A stretch of DNA of 64,000 bases from Paenibacillus sp. NFR01 (GTDB lineage Bacteria > Bacillota > Bacilli > Paenibacillales > Paenibacillaceae): NCBI RefSeq assembly GCF_900111565.1, contig NZ_FOIK01000001.1, positions 1,209,309 to 1,273,308 on the forward strand, in the 5' to 3' direction. Both the position numbers and the translations under genes were made by a program. The notes below the pieces were generated by a model, which worked only from the letters and a program-made list of their open reading frames with translations, searched no databases and was not told the DNA's origin. Shown piece after piece: positions 44,150-54,763 of the stretch; positions within the stretch are counted from its first letter, which is position 1, and each line of letters starts with the position of its first letter.

Positions 44150-46150
44150 ATGATTACAAAAATTAAAGAAACCGTACTTAATCTCACGTCCCGATCGCTA
44201 CAACGGAAGATGATGCTCATCTTTGCCGTAACGCTTGCGGTCCCTATTCTGCTGGTGAGCTATTTCTCTTACTCCAGCGCCAGCAAACAGTTGGAGAAAA
44301 GCATGCAGAATTCCACGCACGCCAGCGTTGAACTGATGGCCACGACCATTAATCAATCTATCGCTGCGGCCAAGCAGAATGTACAGCAGCTCAGTCAACA
44401 GCTGACCTCTGCGGAAGTTGACAGTCCGACTGCCGATACGCGAAAGCTCATGGATTTGTTCATGAAGGAGCATCCAGGCCTTGAGCTTTTCGTCGCCGGC
44501 AATAACAACGGAGCCTGGGTGAAGTCCCCGGATCCCGGCAAACAAGACTATGATCCCCGTACGCGGGACTGGTATAAAGCGGCCATGAGCAATGCCGGGA
44601 AGGTTACCCTTACCGACCCAACCGTCTCTCTGACCACCGGTAATTATACCTTGTTTATTTCCGAGACGCTAAAGGACGGCAAAGGCGCGATTGCGACAAG
44701 TCTGAATCTCAAGCAAATGAGCGAACGGATCAGCTCGGTTAAACTCGGCAAAGAGGGATATTACTATATCGTTGACCGTAATCATAAATTCGTAGCCCAT
44801 CCGGTCAAAAAAGCCGGAGATGACGTGGCCGACTATGTAGTCAAGCTGCTCGCCGGCAAGAACGGAAATTTATCTTACGTTAATCCCGATACGGGCGCAG
44901 ACATGCGCGGATATTATACGACGGATGAAGAAACCGGCTTTACGGTCGTCGGGGTAGTCAACTCGAATGAGTTTAAGGAAGCGACCATGCCCATTGTGTA
45001 CACAGGACTTATTGTTCTGGGTGCCGCTTTGGTAATCGCCTTGATCCTTATGTACTTTATCGTCAGAGCCATCTCCCGCCCGATCAGCCGCTTGAACGTC
45101 TCCGCACGCCGTGTGAGCGAGGGATATCTGAACGAACATATTCAGATTAAACGCGCCGATGAAATCGGCGAGCTGGCCAAAAACTACAATCTCATGGTAG
45201 AATCGCTGCGCAATATCGTAGCCGACATTTCGGACACCTCCGGACTCTTGGCCTCTTCAAGCCAGCAGCTGACGGCCACCACGGAGGAGAACTCCAAGGC
45301 AACCGCCTATGTAGCCGAGCTGGTACAAGACTCCACGGCCGGTGCCGAGACCCAGACCGCCGCGATGGCCGAAACGTCCCGGGCGATGGAAGAGATGTCA
45401 GCCGGTATTCAAAAAATCGCCGAAGCCGCTGCTTCCATTGTGGATTCTTCGGCCGATACCGAGGCCGATGTCCACAGCGGCAGCGAGAAAATCGGTCAGG
45501 TCAGCCGTCAGATGGATGCCATCCGCGAATCGACCCATTTATCATCTGAATTGATCGAACAGCTCAACGGCTTGAATAGCCGCGTATCCGCGATGAGCAG
45601 TGCGATCTCCGATATCGCCGTTCAGACCAATCTGTTGTCCCTGAATGCAGGCATTGAAGCTGCACGGGCCGGCAAGCATGGCAGAGGCTTCGCAGTCGTG
45701 GCTTCGGAAGTACGCAAGCTGGCGGACCAATCCAAAACCACCGCCGGAAACATCCAGGATACCATTGAACAGATGACTGTACTGATTGATCAGACGTATG
45801 AAGCGATCCATAACCGGGTGTCCGCCGATGTAGATCTCGGCATCAAAGTTACCGAAGAGGCCAAAGCCGCCTTTGCGAATATCGAGCAATCGACCGCCAA
45901 AATTAATGGCCAGATTCACGATATTTCCGCCGTCACCGAAGAAATGTCGGCCGGTGCCGAAGAGGTTGCCGCTTCCGTCGTCGAAATTTCAAACATCTCC
46001 CGTTCGACCTCGGATGCGTTCCAGAGCGTAACGGCCGCGACCCAAGAGCAGCTTGCGTCGATGGAACAGATCAGCGCCTCATCCGGGGAGTTGTCTACAA
46101 TGGCCGGCAACCTGCAGCAAAAGGTCGAACGCTTCAAGCTGGAGGACTAG
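44150..46150 (+). CDS. methyl-accepting chemotaxis protein (Cache, HAMP)
   Basis: From the ATG at 44150 (AAGGGGGAG 8 bases upstream) the protein has 666 residues. TM1 about 20-42, an extracellular dCache-type ligand domain (about 45-280; [12 protein letters not shown] and GYYYIVDRN are typical), TM2 about 285-310, HAMP ([16 protein letters not shown]), then the cytoplasmic coiled-coil rod with the conserved tip [17 protein letters not shown] near 490. It would tell the CheA kinase about an external small molecule. The tip has Ser-Leu-Asn-Ala-Gly where most have Ala-Leu-Asn-Ala-Ala, a tolerated variation. A terminator follows. Confidence 0.95.
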   Translation: MITKIKETVLNLTSRSLQRKMMLIFAVTLAVPILLVSYFSYSSASKQLEKSMQNSTHASVELMATTINQSIAAAKQNVQQLSQQLTSAEVDSPTADTRKLMDLFMKEHPGLELFVAGNNNGAWVKSPDPGKQDYDPRTRDWYKAAMSNAGKVTLTDPTVSLTTGNYTLFISETLKDGKGAIATSLNLKQMSERISSVKLGKEGYYYIVDRNHKFVAHPVKKAGDDVADYVVKLLAGKNGNLSYVNPDTGADMRGYYTTDEETGFTVVGVVNSNEFKEATMPIVYTGLIVLGAALVIALILMYFIVRAISRPISRLNVSARRVSEGYLNEHIQIKRADEIGELAKNYNLMVESLRNIVADISDTSGLLASSSQQLTATTEENSKATAYVAELVQDSTAGAETQTAAMAETSRAMEEMSAGIQKIAEAAASIVDSSADTEADVHSGSEKIGQVSRQMDAIRESTHLSSELIEQLNGLNSRVSAMSSAISDIAVQTNLLSLNAGIEAARAGKHGRGFAVVASEVRKLADQSKTTAGNIQDTIEQMTVLIDQTYEAIHNRVSADVDLGIKVTEEAKAAFANIEQSTAKINGQIHDISAVTEEMSAGAEEVAASVVEISNISRSTSDAFQSVTAATQEQLASMEQISASSGELSTMAGNLQQKVERFKLED

Positions 46151-46191
46151 GCATCGCGCCTAGCCTCTCCTCCAGCCGGCAGCACACATAC

Positions 46192-46225
46192 AAAAAGCCG
46201 TCCCCCACTCCGGGGGCGGCTTTTT
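46192..46225. terminator. bidirectional terminator between the chemoreceptor and gltD
   Basis: A GC-rich stem (AAAAAGCCG with CGGCTTTTT, inner CCCC/GGGG) with A and T flanks, placed between two convergent genes. Confidence 0.9.
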
Positions 46226-46238
46226 GTATGTTCAAATT

Positions 46239-47726
46239 CTAGGCTAAAACGGTGGAGCCCATCAAATATTTGTCGACCTCGCGTGCGGCTTCGCGGCCCT
46301 CGTGGATCGCCCAAACGACCAGGCTTTGGCCGCGGCGCATGTCGCCGGCAGCGAACACTTTATCCACGTTCGTGTTGTACTTGCCGTAGCGTGCCTTCAC
46401 GTTGGAGCGCCGATCGGTTTCCAGGTTCATCTCCTGGATCATGTCCTGCTCCGGTCCGTCAAAACCGATGGCGATCAGCGCAAGCTGCGCCGGAAATACC
46501 TTCTCGGTGCCGGGGATCGGCTGATAGATTTTGCGTCCGGCTTCATCGACCGTCCGGTGGATTTGCACGGTATGCAGCTCTTTCAGGTTGCCGTTCTCAT
46601 CGCCGACAAACTTTGTCGTCATGATCGAAAATTCGCGCGGATCGTTGCCGAACACCGCTTTGGCTTCCTGCTGCGCGTAGTCCAGCGTATATACATTTGG
46701 GAATTGCGGCCACGGGTTGTTGATCGGATCACGTTCCAGCGGCGCTTTGTCATGCGTACCGAACTGCGTAATACTGTTGCAGCCATGACGCAGCGAAGTC
46801 GCCACGCAGTCCGAACCGGTGTCGCCGCCGCCGAGGACGATGACATCCTTGCCCGCTGCAGATACGTAATTTCCATCCTCAAGGCCGGAATTCAGGTAGC
46901 TTTTTATCGTGCCGGTCAGATAGTCCATCGCATACATCACACCGTTCAGCTCGCTGCCCGGAACATTGAACTGGCGTGCTTTAGTAGCACCGCCGCACAA
47001 CACGACCGCGTCGTATTCATCCACAAGCTGTTGCGTCTTGATATCCTTGCCGATCTCGGTATTCGTCACGAATTGAATGCCTTCCGCAGCCAGCAGGTCC
47101 ACGCGACGCTGTACGACGCCTTTGTCGAGCTTCATAGTCGGGATGCCATAAGTCAACAGGCCGCCGATACGGTCGCTGCGTTCAAAGACCGTTACGCTGT
47201 GGCCTGCTTTATTCAGCTGGGCTGCTGCGGCAAGACCCGCCGGGCCGGAACCGACGATGGCGACCTTTTTGCCTGTACGCTTCTCCGGCGGATTCGGTAC
47301 GATCCAGCCCTCCTCGAAACCTTTGTCGACGATTGCCAGCTCGATGGTCTTGATCGTGACAGGCTGTCCGATCAATCCGACGGTACATGAACCTTCGCAA
47401 GGGGCAGGACAAATACTCCCGGTAAACTCGGGGAAGTTGTTGGTCTTATGCAGCCGTTCCAGCGCTTCCCGCCAGAGTCCCCGGTAAACCAGGTTGTTCC
47501 ATTCCGGAATCAGATTGTGCAGCGGACAACCGGAGGTTCCGCCGGTCATGTCGATTCCCGTATGGCAATAAGGGGTTCCGCAATCCATGCAGCGGGCACC
47601 CTGGGTGCGCAGCTCATCCTCGGAAAGATGGAGGTGGAACTCTTCCCAATCTTTAACGCGTTGTTCAGGCTCCCGGTCGCTTGGGAGCTGGCGTTTATAT
47701 TCCATGAATCCTGTAGGTGTAGACAT
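46239..47726 (-). CDS. gltD: glutamate synthase, small (NADPH-dependent) subunit
   Basis: GltD passes NADPH electrons to the large subunit GltB for making glutamate from glutamine and 2-oxoglutarate. From the ATG at 47726 (GGGGGAA upstream) the protein has 495 residues. N-terminal 4Fe-4S cysteines: [15 protein letters not shown] and [13 protein letters not shown] site: [19 protein letters not shown] site: [14 protein letters not shown]-terminal [19 protein letters not shown]. The large subunit gene is not adjacent, which is unusual, because gltA/gltB and gltD are normally neighbours. It could act with a distant GltB. Confidence 0.93.
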   Translation of the reverse strand: MSTPTGFMEYKRQLPSDREPEQRVKDWEEFHLHLSEDELRTQGARCMDCGTPYCHTGIDMTGGTSGCPLHNLIPEWNNLVYRGLWREALERLHKTNNFPEFTGSICPAPCEGSCTVGLIGQPVTIKTIELAIVDKGFEEGWIVPNPPEKRTGKKVAIVGSGPAGLAAAAQLNKAGHSVTVFERSDRIGGLLTYGIPTMKLDKGVVQRRVDLLAAEGIQFVTNTEIGKDIKTQQLVDEYDAVVLCGGATKARQFNVPGSELNGVMYAMDYLTGTIKSYLNSGLEDGNYVSAAGKDVIVLGGGDTGSDCVATSLRHGCNSITQFGTHDKAPLERDPINNPWPQFPNVYTLDYAQQEAKAVFGNDPREFSIMTTKFVGDENGNLKELHTVQIHRTVDEAGRKIYQPIPGTEKVFPAQLALIAIGFDGPEQDMIQEMNLETDRRSNVKARYGKYNTNVDKVFAAGDMRRGQSLVVWAIHEGREAAREVDKYLMGSTVLA

Positions 47727-47892
47727 CGATACGATTCCCCCATCCGTTCTCTTCTCTTGATGTTGCGCTATTTTTAAGTTTAGCATTTCTAATTTTAATT
47801 ATAGTAGCATTCCGCACTTTTGCACAGTAATGGATTAATTTGCTGATTGTTTGTACTATTTCACATGTCGTGTCAGGGAAAACGCTTCATTT

Positions 47893-48384
47893 TTAGTGCG
47901 AACGTTCATACACGTGGAATCGGTAATCATACGGATTTTTTTCGTCGCGTTCGCCAGCAATATTGGAAACTTCTACCCACCGGCGCCAATCCACGTCCGG
48001 AAAAACCGCATCTCCGTCCACTATCGCCGCGATCCGCGTCACCAGCAACTTATCGGCGTAAGGCAGCAACATTTTGTAGATTTCCGCACCTCCGATGACC
48101 ATCAGCTCATCTCCCTTGCGGCCTTCTGCCAACGCTTCCTCCAGGGTATGCACGACCTCGGCCCCTTCCGGCGCAAAGCCGGGGTCACGGGTAATGACAA
48201 TGCTCGTTCTGCCCTTCAGCGGCTTGCCGCCGAGCGAATCCCAGGTTTTGCGGCCCATGAGCATCCGTTTACCCAAAGTCTGTGCTTTAAAATACGCGAA
48301 ATCCTTCGGCAGATGCCAGGGTAACTCGTTGTTTTTTCCGATCACGCCGTTCTCCGCCATTGCCCAGATCAAAGTAATGCTCAT
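47893..48384 (-). CDS. dfrA: dihydrofolate reductase
   Basis: DHFR reduces dihydrofolate with NADPH, returning the cofactor used up by thymidylate synthase. At 163 residues it has the normal length. [23 protein letters not shown] contains the Met20 loop and the substrate Glu/Asp region (LPWHLPKDF), GRKTWDSL binds NADPH, and [23 protein letters not shown] is typical. Its ATG overlaps the thyA stop (4 bases), so the pair is translated in coupled fashion. Confidence 0.96.
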   Translation of the reverse strand: MSITLIWAMAENGVIGKNNELPWHLPKDFAYFKAQTLGKRMLMGRKTWDSLGGKPLKGRTSIVITRDPGFAPEGAEVVHTLEEALAEGRKGDELMVIGGAEIYKMLLPYADKLLVTRIAAIVDGDAVFPDVDWRRWVEVSNIAGERDEKNPYDYRFHVYERSH

Positions 48385-49175
48385 ATCGCAATCGGGGCCT
48401 TGATGGTCGGATGATATTCATAGTTTAAGAATTCAAAGTCTTCATACTTGTAGTCGAAAATGCTGTCCGGCTTCCGCAGAATCTTCAGCGTCGGCAGCGG
48501 GAAGGGCTCGCGCGCCAGCTGCGTCGCTACTTGCTCCAGATGGTTGCTGTAAATGTGCACGTCTCCGCCGGACCAGATAAACTCTCCGACCTCAAGACCT
48601 GTCTGCTGGGCGACCATATGGGTCAGCAGCGCATAACTGGCAATGTTAAACGGCAAACCGAGAAACGTATCCACGGAGCGCATCGTCAGCATGCAGCTCA
48701 GCTTGCCTTTCGCCACATAAAACTGGAACACGAAGTGGCATGGCGGCAGCTTCATTTCTTCGATCTCACCTACGTTCCAAGCGCTGACGATATGCCGGCG
48801 CGAATCGGGATTGTGTTTAATAGATTCGATCACCGCAGCGATCTGATCGATATGCCGGCCGTCTTTGGTCTCCCAATTCCGCCACTGCGAGCCGTACACC
48901 GGACCCAAATTGCCGTTCTCGTCGGCCCATTCATCCCATATGGACACACCATGCTCTTTAAGATAAGAGATGTTCGTCTCTCCGCTCAAAAACCACAGCA
49001 GCTCGTGAATCACCGACTTCAAATGCATACGTTTCGTCGTGACCAGCGGGAAGCCTTTCGCCAGATCAAACCGCAGCTGCCGGCCGAATACGGAAATCGT
49101 TCCTGTTCCCGTCCGATCGCTCCGCTCCGTCCCGTGATCCAGTATATCTTGCAGTAAATCCAGATAATTACGCAA
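48381..49175 (-). CDS. thyA: thymidylate synthase ThyA
   Basis: ThyA methylates dUMP to dTMP using methylene-tetrahydrofolate. At 264 residues it is the short bacterial form. Key parts: [18 protein letters not shown], the catalytic Cys in [27 protein letters not shown], and [11 protein letters not shown] at the end. The start is TTG with AGAGGGG 9 bases upstream. It is the first gene of thyA-dfrA. Confidence 0.96.
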   Translation of the reverse strand: MRNYLDLLQDILDHGTERSDRTGTGTISVFGRQLRFDLAKGFPLVTTKRMHLKSVIHELLWFLSGETNISYLKEHGVSIWDEWADENGNLGPVYGSQWRNWETKDGRHIDQIAAVIESIKHNPDSRRHIVSAWNVGEIEEMKLPPCHFVFQFYVAKGKLSCMLTMRSVDTFLGLPFNIASYALLTHMVAQQTGLEVGEFIWSGGDVHIYSNHLEQVATQLAREPFPLPTLKILRKPDSIFDYKYEDFEFLNYEYHPTIKAPIAI

Positions 49176-49274
49176 CGTGTATCGCCCCTCTGTCCTTTAT
49201 CTTTTTACAGTTTACCATGATCGTTCCGGTTCGTGTACCCAATTCCGTACTGCATAAAAGATACATATATGAAA

Positions 49275-49311
49275 AGCGGCATGCCGCCGGAATTCCGGAA
49301 GACATGCCGCT
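49275..49311 (-). terminator. terminator of the pdh operon
   Basis: A 9-bp perfect outer stem (AGCGGCATG 49275-49283 with 49303-49311) with a smaller hairpin inside. On the minus strand it is followed by TTTTC, 22 bases past the lpdA stop. Confidence 0.75.
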
Positions 49312-49333
49312 ATATACCGATGCTTTTGAATGA

Positions 49334-50746
49334 TTATTTAACGACGTGGATCGGATGACCTTCCACGAGTTCAGCCGCTTCCATGACGATTTCGCCAAGG
49401 GTTGGATGCGCGTGGATGGTGAGCGCGATGTCTTCAAGCGTAGCGCCCATTTCGATAGCCAGACCCAGCTCGGCAATCAGGTTGGAAGCTTCCAGACCGA
49501 CGATTTGCGCGCCAAGCACCAAGTTGTTGTCCGCGTTGGCTACAATCTTGATGAAGCCGTCCGGTGCGTTCAGGGATACGGCGCGGCCATTGCCCGCGAA
49601 CGGGAATTTGCCGGCTTTAACTTTAAGGCCTTTGTCTTTCGCTTCTTTTTCGGTCAAGCCGACACTGGAGCATTCCGGATCCGTGAACACTACAGCCGGG
49701 ATGACTTTGTAATCCACGACGGATTTGTGGCCGGAAATGGCTTCGGCAGCAATTTTTCCTTCGTAGGAAGCTTTGTGTGCCAGCGCCAGACCCGGTACGA
49801 TGTCGCCGATCGCATAGATGTTCGGAATGTTGGTCCGGCCTTGATGGTCGACCTTGATCAGTCCGCGTTCATCCAGCTCGATGCCGATCAGATCGAGGCC
49901 GAGTTCTCCGTCCGTATTCGGACGGCGGCCCACCGTAACGAGCAGGTAATCCGCAGTAACTTCCTTGGACTCGCCGCCCACGGAGTATTTTACGGTTACG
50001 TCTTTATCGGTTTGCACGGCACTTTCAGCTTTCGCGCCGGTAACGATTTCGATGCCGGTCTTCGCCATGTTTTTGGCAACAAGACGGGTCATATCCTTGT
50101 CGAAGCCAGGAAGCACGGTGTCCATGCCTTCAATGATCGTAACCTTGGTGCCGAATTTGGAGTACATTTGTCCGAGCTCGGCGCCGATGTAGCCGCCGCC
50201 GATAACGATCATGCTTTTCGGAATCTCCGGCAGGTCAAGCGCTTCGGTCGAGGACAGAATGCGTCCGCCGAACGGGAACGGCTTCAGCTCAATCGGACGG
50301 GATCCGGTCGCGATGATGCAGTTATTGAATTTGTAGCGCGGGGATTCATGCTCGTTGAACAAACGGGCTTCGTTTGCATTGATGAACATCGCTTCGCCGC
50401 TGAATACTTCGATTTTGTTGCCCTTCATCAGACTGGTTACGCCGGTCGTCATCCGTTTAACGACGCCGTTTTTGAACTCCTGGGTTTTGGCCCAGTCGAC
50501 TTTAACGCCTTCGGTGCTGATGCCGAATACTTCGCCGTGCTGTGCTGCCTCATATTGATGAGCTGCAGAGATCAGGGCTTTGGATGGGATACAGCCGCGG
50601 TTCAGGCACACGCCGCCGAGTTCGGATTTATCGACAATAAGGACTTTTTGACCGAGCTGGGCGGCACGAATTGCCGCCACATACCCGCCGGGACCTGCCC
50701 CGATAACTAATGTGTCAATTTCGATTGAAGCGTCTCCGACTACCAT
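49334..50746 (-). CDS. lpdA: dihydrolipoamide dehydrogenase (E3)
   Basis: E3 reoxidises dihydrolipoamide of E2 with NAD. The 470-residue protein has an FAD motif VIGAGPGGYVAAIRAAQLG, the redox disulfide in GGVCLNRGCIPSKAL, the NAD motif IVIGGGYIGAELG, and C-terminal active-site His in HAHPTLGE. The ATG follows GGAGGTG. It is the last gene of pdhABC-lpdA, separated from the E2 gene by only 3 bases. Confidence 0.97.
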   Translation of the reverse strand: MVVGDASIEIDTLVIGAGPGGYVAAIRAAQLGQKVLIVDKSELGGVCLNRGCIPSKALISAAHQYEAAQHGEVFGISTEGVKVDWAKTQEFKNGVVKRMTTGVTSLMKGNKIEVFSGEAMFINANEARLFNEHESPRYKFNNCIIATGSRPIELKPFPFGGRILSSTEALDLPEIPKSMIVIGGGYIGAELGQMYSKFGTKVTIIEGMDTVLPGFDKDMTRLVAKNMAKTGIEIVTGAKAESAVQTDKDVTVKYSVGGESKEVTADYLLVTVGRRPNTDGELGLDLIGIELDERGLIKVDHQGRTNIPNIYAIGDIVPGLALAHKASYEGKIAAEAISGHKSVVDYKVIPAVVFTDPECSSVGLTEKEAKDKGLKVKAGKFPFAGNGRAVSLNAPDGFIKIVANADNNLVLGAQIVGLEASNLIAELGLAIEMGATLEDIALTIHAHPTLGEIVMEAAELVEGHPIHVVK

Positions 50747-50749
50747 TAA

Positions 50750-52411
50750 TTACACCTCCATTACCAACATATCAGGATTTGCAAGCAGGGACTTGATGTA
50801 GTTCATAAAGTTTTGTGCTGTTGCGCCATCGATGATCCGGTGGTCGAAGCTCAGGGAGAGCGCCATAACCGGAGCGGATACGATTTCGCCGTTCTTGACA
50901 ACCGGCTTTTCGGTGATGCGGCCGGTACCCAGAATCGCAACTTCAGGGAAGTTGATGATTGGCGTGAAGAACATACCGCCGGCGGAGCCGATGTTGCTGA
51001 TGGAGATCGTGCTGCCCTTCATTTCGTTCGGAGTCAGCTTGCCGTCGCGTCCGCGCAGGGCGAGGTCGCTGATGGCACTAGCGATCATCCAGATGCTCTT
51101 ACGGTCAGCATCCTTGATCACCGGAACGATCAAGCCGTTGTCGGTGTCGGTAGCAATACCGATGTTGTAGTATTTCTTGTAGACGATTTCGTTCGCTTCT
51201 TCGTCGATCATGGCGTTGAGAGCCGGGAATTGACGGGAAGCTGCAACGAGAGCCTTCACGATGAATGGCAGGTAAGTCACTTTGATGCCCTTCTTCTCGG
51301 CTACAGGTTTCATCCGTTTACGGAATTCAACCAGCTCGGTCACATCTACTTCGTCCATGATGGTAACATGCGGAGCGGTGTATGCCGATTTAACCATTGC
51401 ATTGCTGATCGCTTTGCGGATGCCTTTAAACGGCACGCGTTCTTCTTCCAGCGCTGCTCCGCCGGCTGCTGCCGCAGGCGCCGCCGCTTTCGCTTTCGGT
51501 GCTTCTGCCGCAGCAGGTGCTGCTGCAGGAGTTGCCGCTGCTGCCGGTGCTGCAGCAGCAGGTGCTGCGGAACCGCCTTTCAGGAAGGCTTCGACATCTT
51601 CACGGCCGATTTTGCCGTTTTTGCCGGTGCCGTTTACCCGGGCAATGTCCACGCCGTTGTCACGGGCAAATTTGCGCACGCTTGGCGTAGCCAATACGTC
51701 GCGGTTCGGAGCTGGAGCCGCGCTAACCGCTGCAGGAGCTGCCGCAGGTGCAGCCGCTTCAGGAGCAGGTTCGGCATGTCCGCCTTCTTGCTGCGGCACT
51801 TCGCCTTCGGCTGCGATAATGGCTACCACTTCGCCGACGCGGCACACTTGACCGTCTTTGGCAAACACTTCGAGCACGGTTCCGTTAACCGGGCAAGGCA
51901 CTTCTACAACCGCTTTGTCGTTTTGTACTTCCATAATGATATCGTCGTCGGTTACCTTGTCACCGGGTTTGATGTGCATTTTGATGATTTCGCCTTCGTG
52001 CAGACCTTCGCCCAGCTCAGGGAACAGATATTTGAAATTCGTGGAACCGCCTGCTGCCGATGGAGCAGCTGCTGCAGGAGACGAAGTCGTGTTCGCGCTG
52101 CCTTTGGCCGCATCCGCTTCCTGCGCGCTTTGCGCTTCGGCATGACCGCCCGCTTGCTCCGGAATATCGCCTTCCGCTTCGATGATGGCGACGACTTCGC
52201 CGACGCGGCATACTTGGCCGTCTTTCGTGAATACTTCCGTTACAGTGCCGTTTACCGGACAAGGCACTTCCACAACCGCCTTGTCATTTTGTACTTCCAT
52301 AATGATATCGTCATCGGTTACCTTATCGCCGGCTTTAATATGCATTTTGATGATTTCGCCTTCATGCAGACCTTCGCCCAGCTCAGGGAACCGGTACTCA
52401 AATTTAGCCAC
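50750..52411 (-). CDS. pdhC: pyruvate dehydrogenase E2 with two lipoyl domains
   Basis: E2 (dihydrolipoyl acetyltransferase) forms the core of the complex and transfers acetyl to CoA. The 553-residue protein has two nearly identical lipoyl domains (about 1-80 and 125-202; lipoyl-lysines Lys44 and Lys166 in [10 protein letters not shown]). Ala/Pro linkers separate them from the peripheral-subunit-binding domain (about 233-270: [15 protein letters not shown]) and the catalytic domain with SFDHRIIDG (His524, Asp528). The common Bacillus E2 has one lipoyl domain. The two repeats also match at the DNA level, 366 bases apart. Confidence 0.96.
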   Translation of the reverse strand: MAKFEYRFPELGEGLHEGEIIKMHIKAGDKVTDDDIIMEVQNDKAVVEVPCPVNGTVTEVFTKDGQVCRVGEVVAIIEAEGDIPEQAGGHAEAQSAQEADAAKGSANTTSSPAAAAPSAAGGSTNFKYLFPELGEGLHEGEIIKMHIKPGDKVTDDDIIMEVQNDKAVVEVPCPVNGTVLEVFAKDGQVCRVGEVVAIIAAEGEVPQQEGGHAEPAPEAAAPAAAPAAVSAAPAPNRDVLATPSVRKFARDNGVDIARVNGTGKNGKIGREDVEAFLKGGSAAPAAAAPAAAATPAAAPAAAEAPKAKAAAPAAAAGGAALEEERVPFKGIRKAISNAMVKSAYTAPHVTIMDEVDVTELVEFRKRMKPVAEKKGIKVTYLPFIVKALVAASRQFPALNAMIDEEANEIVYKKYYNIGIATDTDNGLIVPVIKDADRKSIWMIASAISDLALRGRDGKLTPNEMKGSTISISNIGSAGGMFFTPIINFPEVAILGTGRITEKPVVKNGEIVSAPVMALSLSFDHRIIDGATAQNFMNYIKSLLANPDMLVMEV

Positions 52412-52436
52412 CTTAAAAACCTCCCAAGTATATTGA

Positions 52437-53414
52437 TTAGAATTCCAGAACTTTCTTCACGGCTGCGATCACGCGGGCAGGTGTAGGAATCCAGCTATCT
52501 TCAATTTGCGCGAATGGATAGATTGTGTCCGGACCGGCAACGCGAAGCACCGGCGCTTCCAGATGAAGAATAGCTTTTTCGTTGATTTGGGCAATAACCT
52601 CTGCCGCTACGCCGGAGCTCTTTTGCGCTTCCTGAACGACGATGGCACGGTTGGTCTTCTTGACGGATGCCACGATGGTGTCGATGTCGATCGGGCTAAC
52701 CGTACGCAGGTCGATGATTTCGGCCTTGATGCCTTCCTTCTCAAGCTGGTCTGCCGCTTTGGTCGCGGTATGTACCATCAGGCCATAAGAGATAATGGTA
52801 ACATCCGAACCTTCGCGTACAACGTTCGCTTTACCGAGCTCGACGGTATATTCGCCTTCCGGCACTTCGGCACGGAATGCATGATACAGATTCAAGTGTT
52901 CCATAAAGAATACCGGGTCATTGTCGCGGATCGAGGCGATCAAAAGACCTTTGGCATCATAAGGATTGGAAGGAATAACCACTTTAATTCCCGGGCTCTG
53001 AGCGATCAGGCCTTCGAGGGAATCCGTGTGCAGCTCGGCTGCTTTTACGCCGCCGCCGAACGGAGTGCGGAATACAACCGGTGCATGATATTTACCGCCG
53101 GAACGGTAGCGCAGGCGGGCGGCCTGAACCACGATCTGGTCGAGCGCTTCAAAGATAAAGCCGACGAACTGGATTTCAGCGATCGGCCGGAAGCCTTGAA
53201 CGCCAAGTCCGAAAGCAAGGCCGCCGATTGCGGATTCAGCCAGCGGGGTATCGAAAATGCGGTCTTCGCCGAATTCTTTTTGCAGACCTTCCGTTACACG
53301 GAAGACGCCGCCGACGTTCCCGACGTCTTCGCCGAAGATCAGGACATTTGGATCACGATTTAATTCAACGCGCATCGCGTCGCGGATTGCTTCTTTCATA
53401 TTCATTTGTGCCAT
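52437..53414 (-). CDS. pdhB: pyruvate dehydrogenase E1 beta subunit
   Basis: E1 beta pairs with E1 alpha to decarboxylate pyruvate with thiamine diphosphate and acetylate the lipoyl group. At 325 residues it is the usual length. It shows [36 protein letters not shown] (the Glu activates TPP), [20 protein letters not shown] and [14 protein letters not shown]. It lies 15 bases after pdhA. Confidence 0.96.
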   Translation of the reverse strand: MAQMNMKEAIRDAMRVELNRDPNVLIFGEDVGNVGGVFRVTEGLQKEFGEDRIFDTPLAESAIGGLAFGLGVQGFRPIAEIQFVGFIFEALDQIVVQAARLRYRSGGKYHAPVVFRTPFGGGVKAAELHTDSLEGLIAQSPGIKVVIPSNPYDAKGLLIASIRDNDPVFFMEHLNLYHAFRAEVPEGEYTVELGKANVVREGSDVTIISYGLMVHTATKAADQLEKEGIKAEIIDLRTVSPIDIDTIVASVKKTNRAIVVQEAQKSSGVAAEVIAQINEKAILHLEAPVLRVAGPDTIYPFAQIEDSWIPTPARVIAAVKKVLEF

Positions 53415-53429
53415 TGCCTGTAATCCCCC

Positions 53430-54497
53430 TTATTCGAAATCGGCTTTTTGTTCTTCCAGATGTTTTGGTGTTACTTCAAACATGCTGTCGATCAAGCCAG
53501 GAATAGTCATTTTTTCGGTTTGTTCAGCCTTTTTAATCTGTTCGTTGACCGTGGCTTTCGCTTCTTCTCTTACGCGCACGGTGTCTTCTTCGGTCCAAAG
53601 GCCTTTTTTCTCCAGGTATTTGGCAAGGCGGGCAATCGGATCCTTTTCGTTCCATTGTCCTTCTTCTTCCTTCGTGCGGTATTTAGTCGCATCGTCGGAA
53701 AGGGAATGCGGACGGAAACGGTACGTTACCGCTTCGATCAGCGTTGCGCCTTCGCCTTTTCTGGCACGTTCGGCAGCTTCCTGCACGGCGGAAATAACGG
53801 CGAATACGTCCATGCCGTCAACCTTGATCCCTGGGATACCGGCAGCAACCGCTTTATGAGCGATCGATTTGGAAGCCGTTTGCTTTGCGAACGGAGTCGT
53901 AATCGCATAACCGTTGTTTTGAACAAAGAAGATAACCGGCAATTTAAAGCGTCCGGCATAGTTCAGGCCTTCGTAGAAGTCACCTTCGGAGGAACCGCCG
54001 TCGCCGGTATACGTAATGGCCACGTTGTTTTGTTTCTTCAATTTGAAGCCCATCGCAATGCCTGTGGCATGGAGGATTTGCGCGCCGATAATAATCTGCG
54101 GCATAAGTACGTTCACGCCGTCAGGAATTTGTCCACCGTGTTGATGGCCGCGGGAATACAGGAACGCCTGGTATAATGGAAGTCCGTGCCATACCAGCTG
54201 CGGAATGTCGCGGTAGCCCGGGCAAACGAAATCTTCTTTTTGCAGTGCGAATTCGCTGCCGACCATTGTCGCTTCCTGGCCGGATACCGGGGCATAGAAG
54301 CCAAGGCGTCCTTGACGTCCCAGGTTGACAGCGCGGTCGTCCCAAGTACGGGTAAATACCATGCGGTACATAATTTCTTTCAATTGATCGTCGGAAAGTG
54401 AAGGCATCTTATCCTTGTTGATCACTTCGCCGTCCGGAGAGAGCACCGAAAGGGCTTCTACGTCCTCTGTATACACTTCATAAGGAACTTTAGTCAT
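53430..54497 (-). CDS. pdhA: pyruvate dehydrogenase E1 alpha subunit
   Basis: E1 alpha binds TPP. The ATG at 54497 lies 6 bases after GAGGTG, giving 355 residues; two earlier in-frame starts are too near that site. It has the TPP motif GDGGSSEGDFYEGLNYAGRF ending in NN (FVQNNGYAI), VDGMDVFAV, and the phosphorylation-loop region RFRPHSLSDDATKYR. It leads pdhABC-lpdA. A near-consensus promoter lies about 55 bases upstream. Confidence 0.96.
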   Translation of the reverse strand: MTKVPYEVYTEDVEALSVLSPDGEVINKDKMPSLSDDQLKEIMYRMVFTRTWDDRAVNLGRQGRLGFYAPVSGQEATMVGSEFALQKEDFVCPGYRDIPQLVWHGLPLYQAFLYSRGHQHGGQIPDGVNVLMPQIIIGAQILHATGIAMGFKLKKQNNVAITYTGDGGSSEGDFYEGLNYAGRFKLPVIFFVQNNGYAITTPFAKQTASKSIAHKAVAAGIPGIKVDGMDVFAVISAVQEAAERARKGEGATLIEAVTYRFRPHSLSDDATKYRTKEEEGQWNEKDPIARLAKYLEKKGLWTEEDTVRVREEAKATVNEQIKKAEQTEKMTIPGLIDSMFEVTPKHLEEQKADFE

Positions 54498-54549
54498 CAT
54501 CTTCACCTCAATAAAAAGTTTGAATATCAGTGGCCTCTGTTATAGAATT

Positions 54550-54643
54550 ATTATACACCTGTTGTATCGTTTTCGTCAAAGAAAAGCGCATAAAATTTAT
54601 GAATTCATAAATTTTGTATGTATAACAGGTGATCTGATATAAT
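54550..54643. promoter_or_regulatory. divergent promoters of pdhA and the esterase, with palindrome
   Basis: Minus-strand promoter: TTGACG (54574-54579), 18-base spacer, TATAAT (54550-54555), driving pdhA. Plus-strand promoter: TTGTAT (54614-54619), 18 bases, TATAAT (54638-54643), driving the esterase. Between them 54592-54615 is a perfect 24-bp AT-rich palindrome. In addition CACCTGTTGTAT (54556-54567) and GTATAACAGGTG (54620-54631) are inverted copies, 10 of 12 matching, each lying in one promoter's spacer. A shared regulator is plausible. Confidence 0.6.
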
Positions 54644-54763
54644 GTAACAGAGTCTTGATATTTGATCATGGAAATGATATTTAGCACAATCCACCATAAA
54701 GTGTTTCCGCGCAGAAATGCCGGAAGCGCTCCAAAAACAAACACGAAAGGTGACGAATCCGCG

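Noticed and set aside
49346..50710. 454-codon open frame antisense to lpdA
   Set aside because: No family motif, and the opposite strand encodes a complete dihydrolipoamide dehydrogenase.
50813..52486. 557-codon open frame antisense to pdhC
   Set aside because: Cys/Arg/Phe-rich composition typical of an antisense shadow; pdhC is certain.
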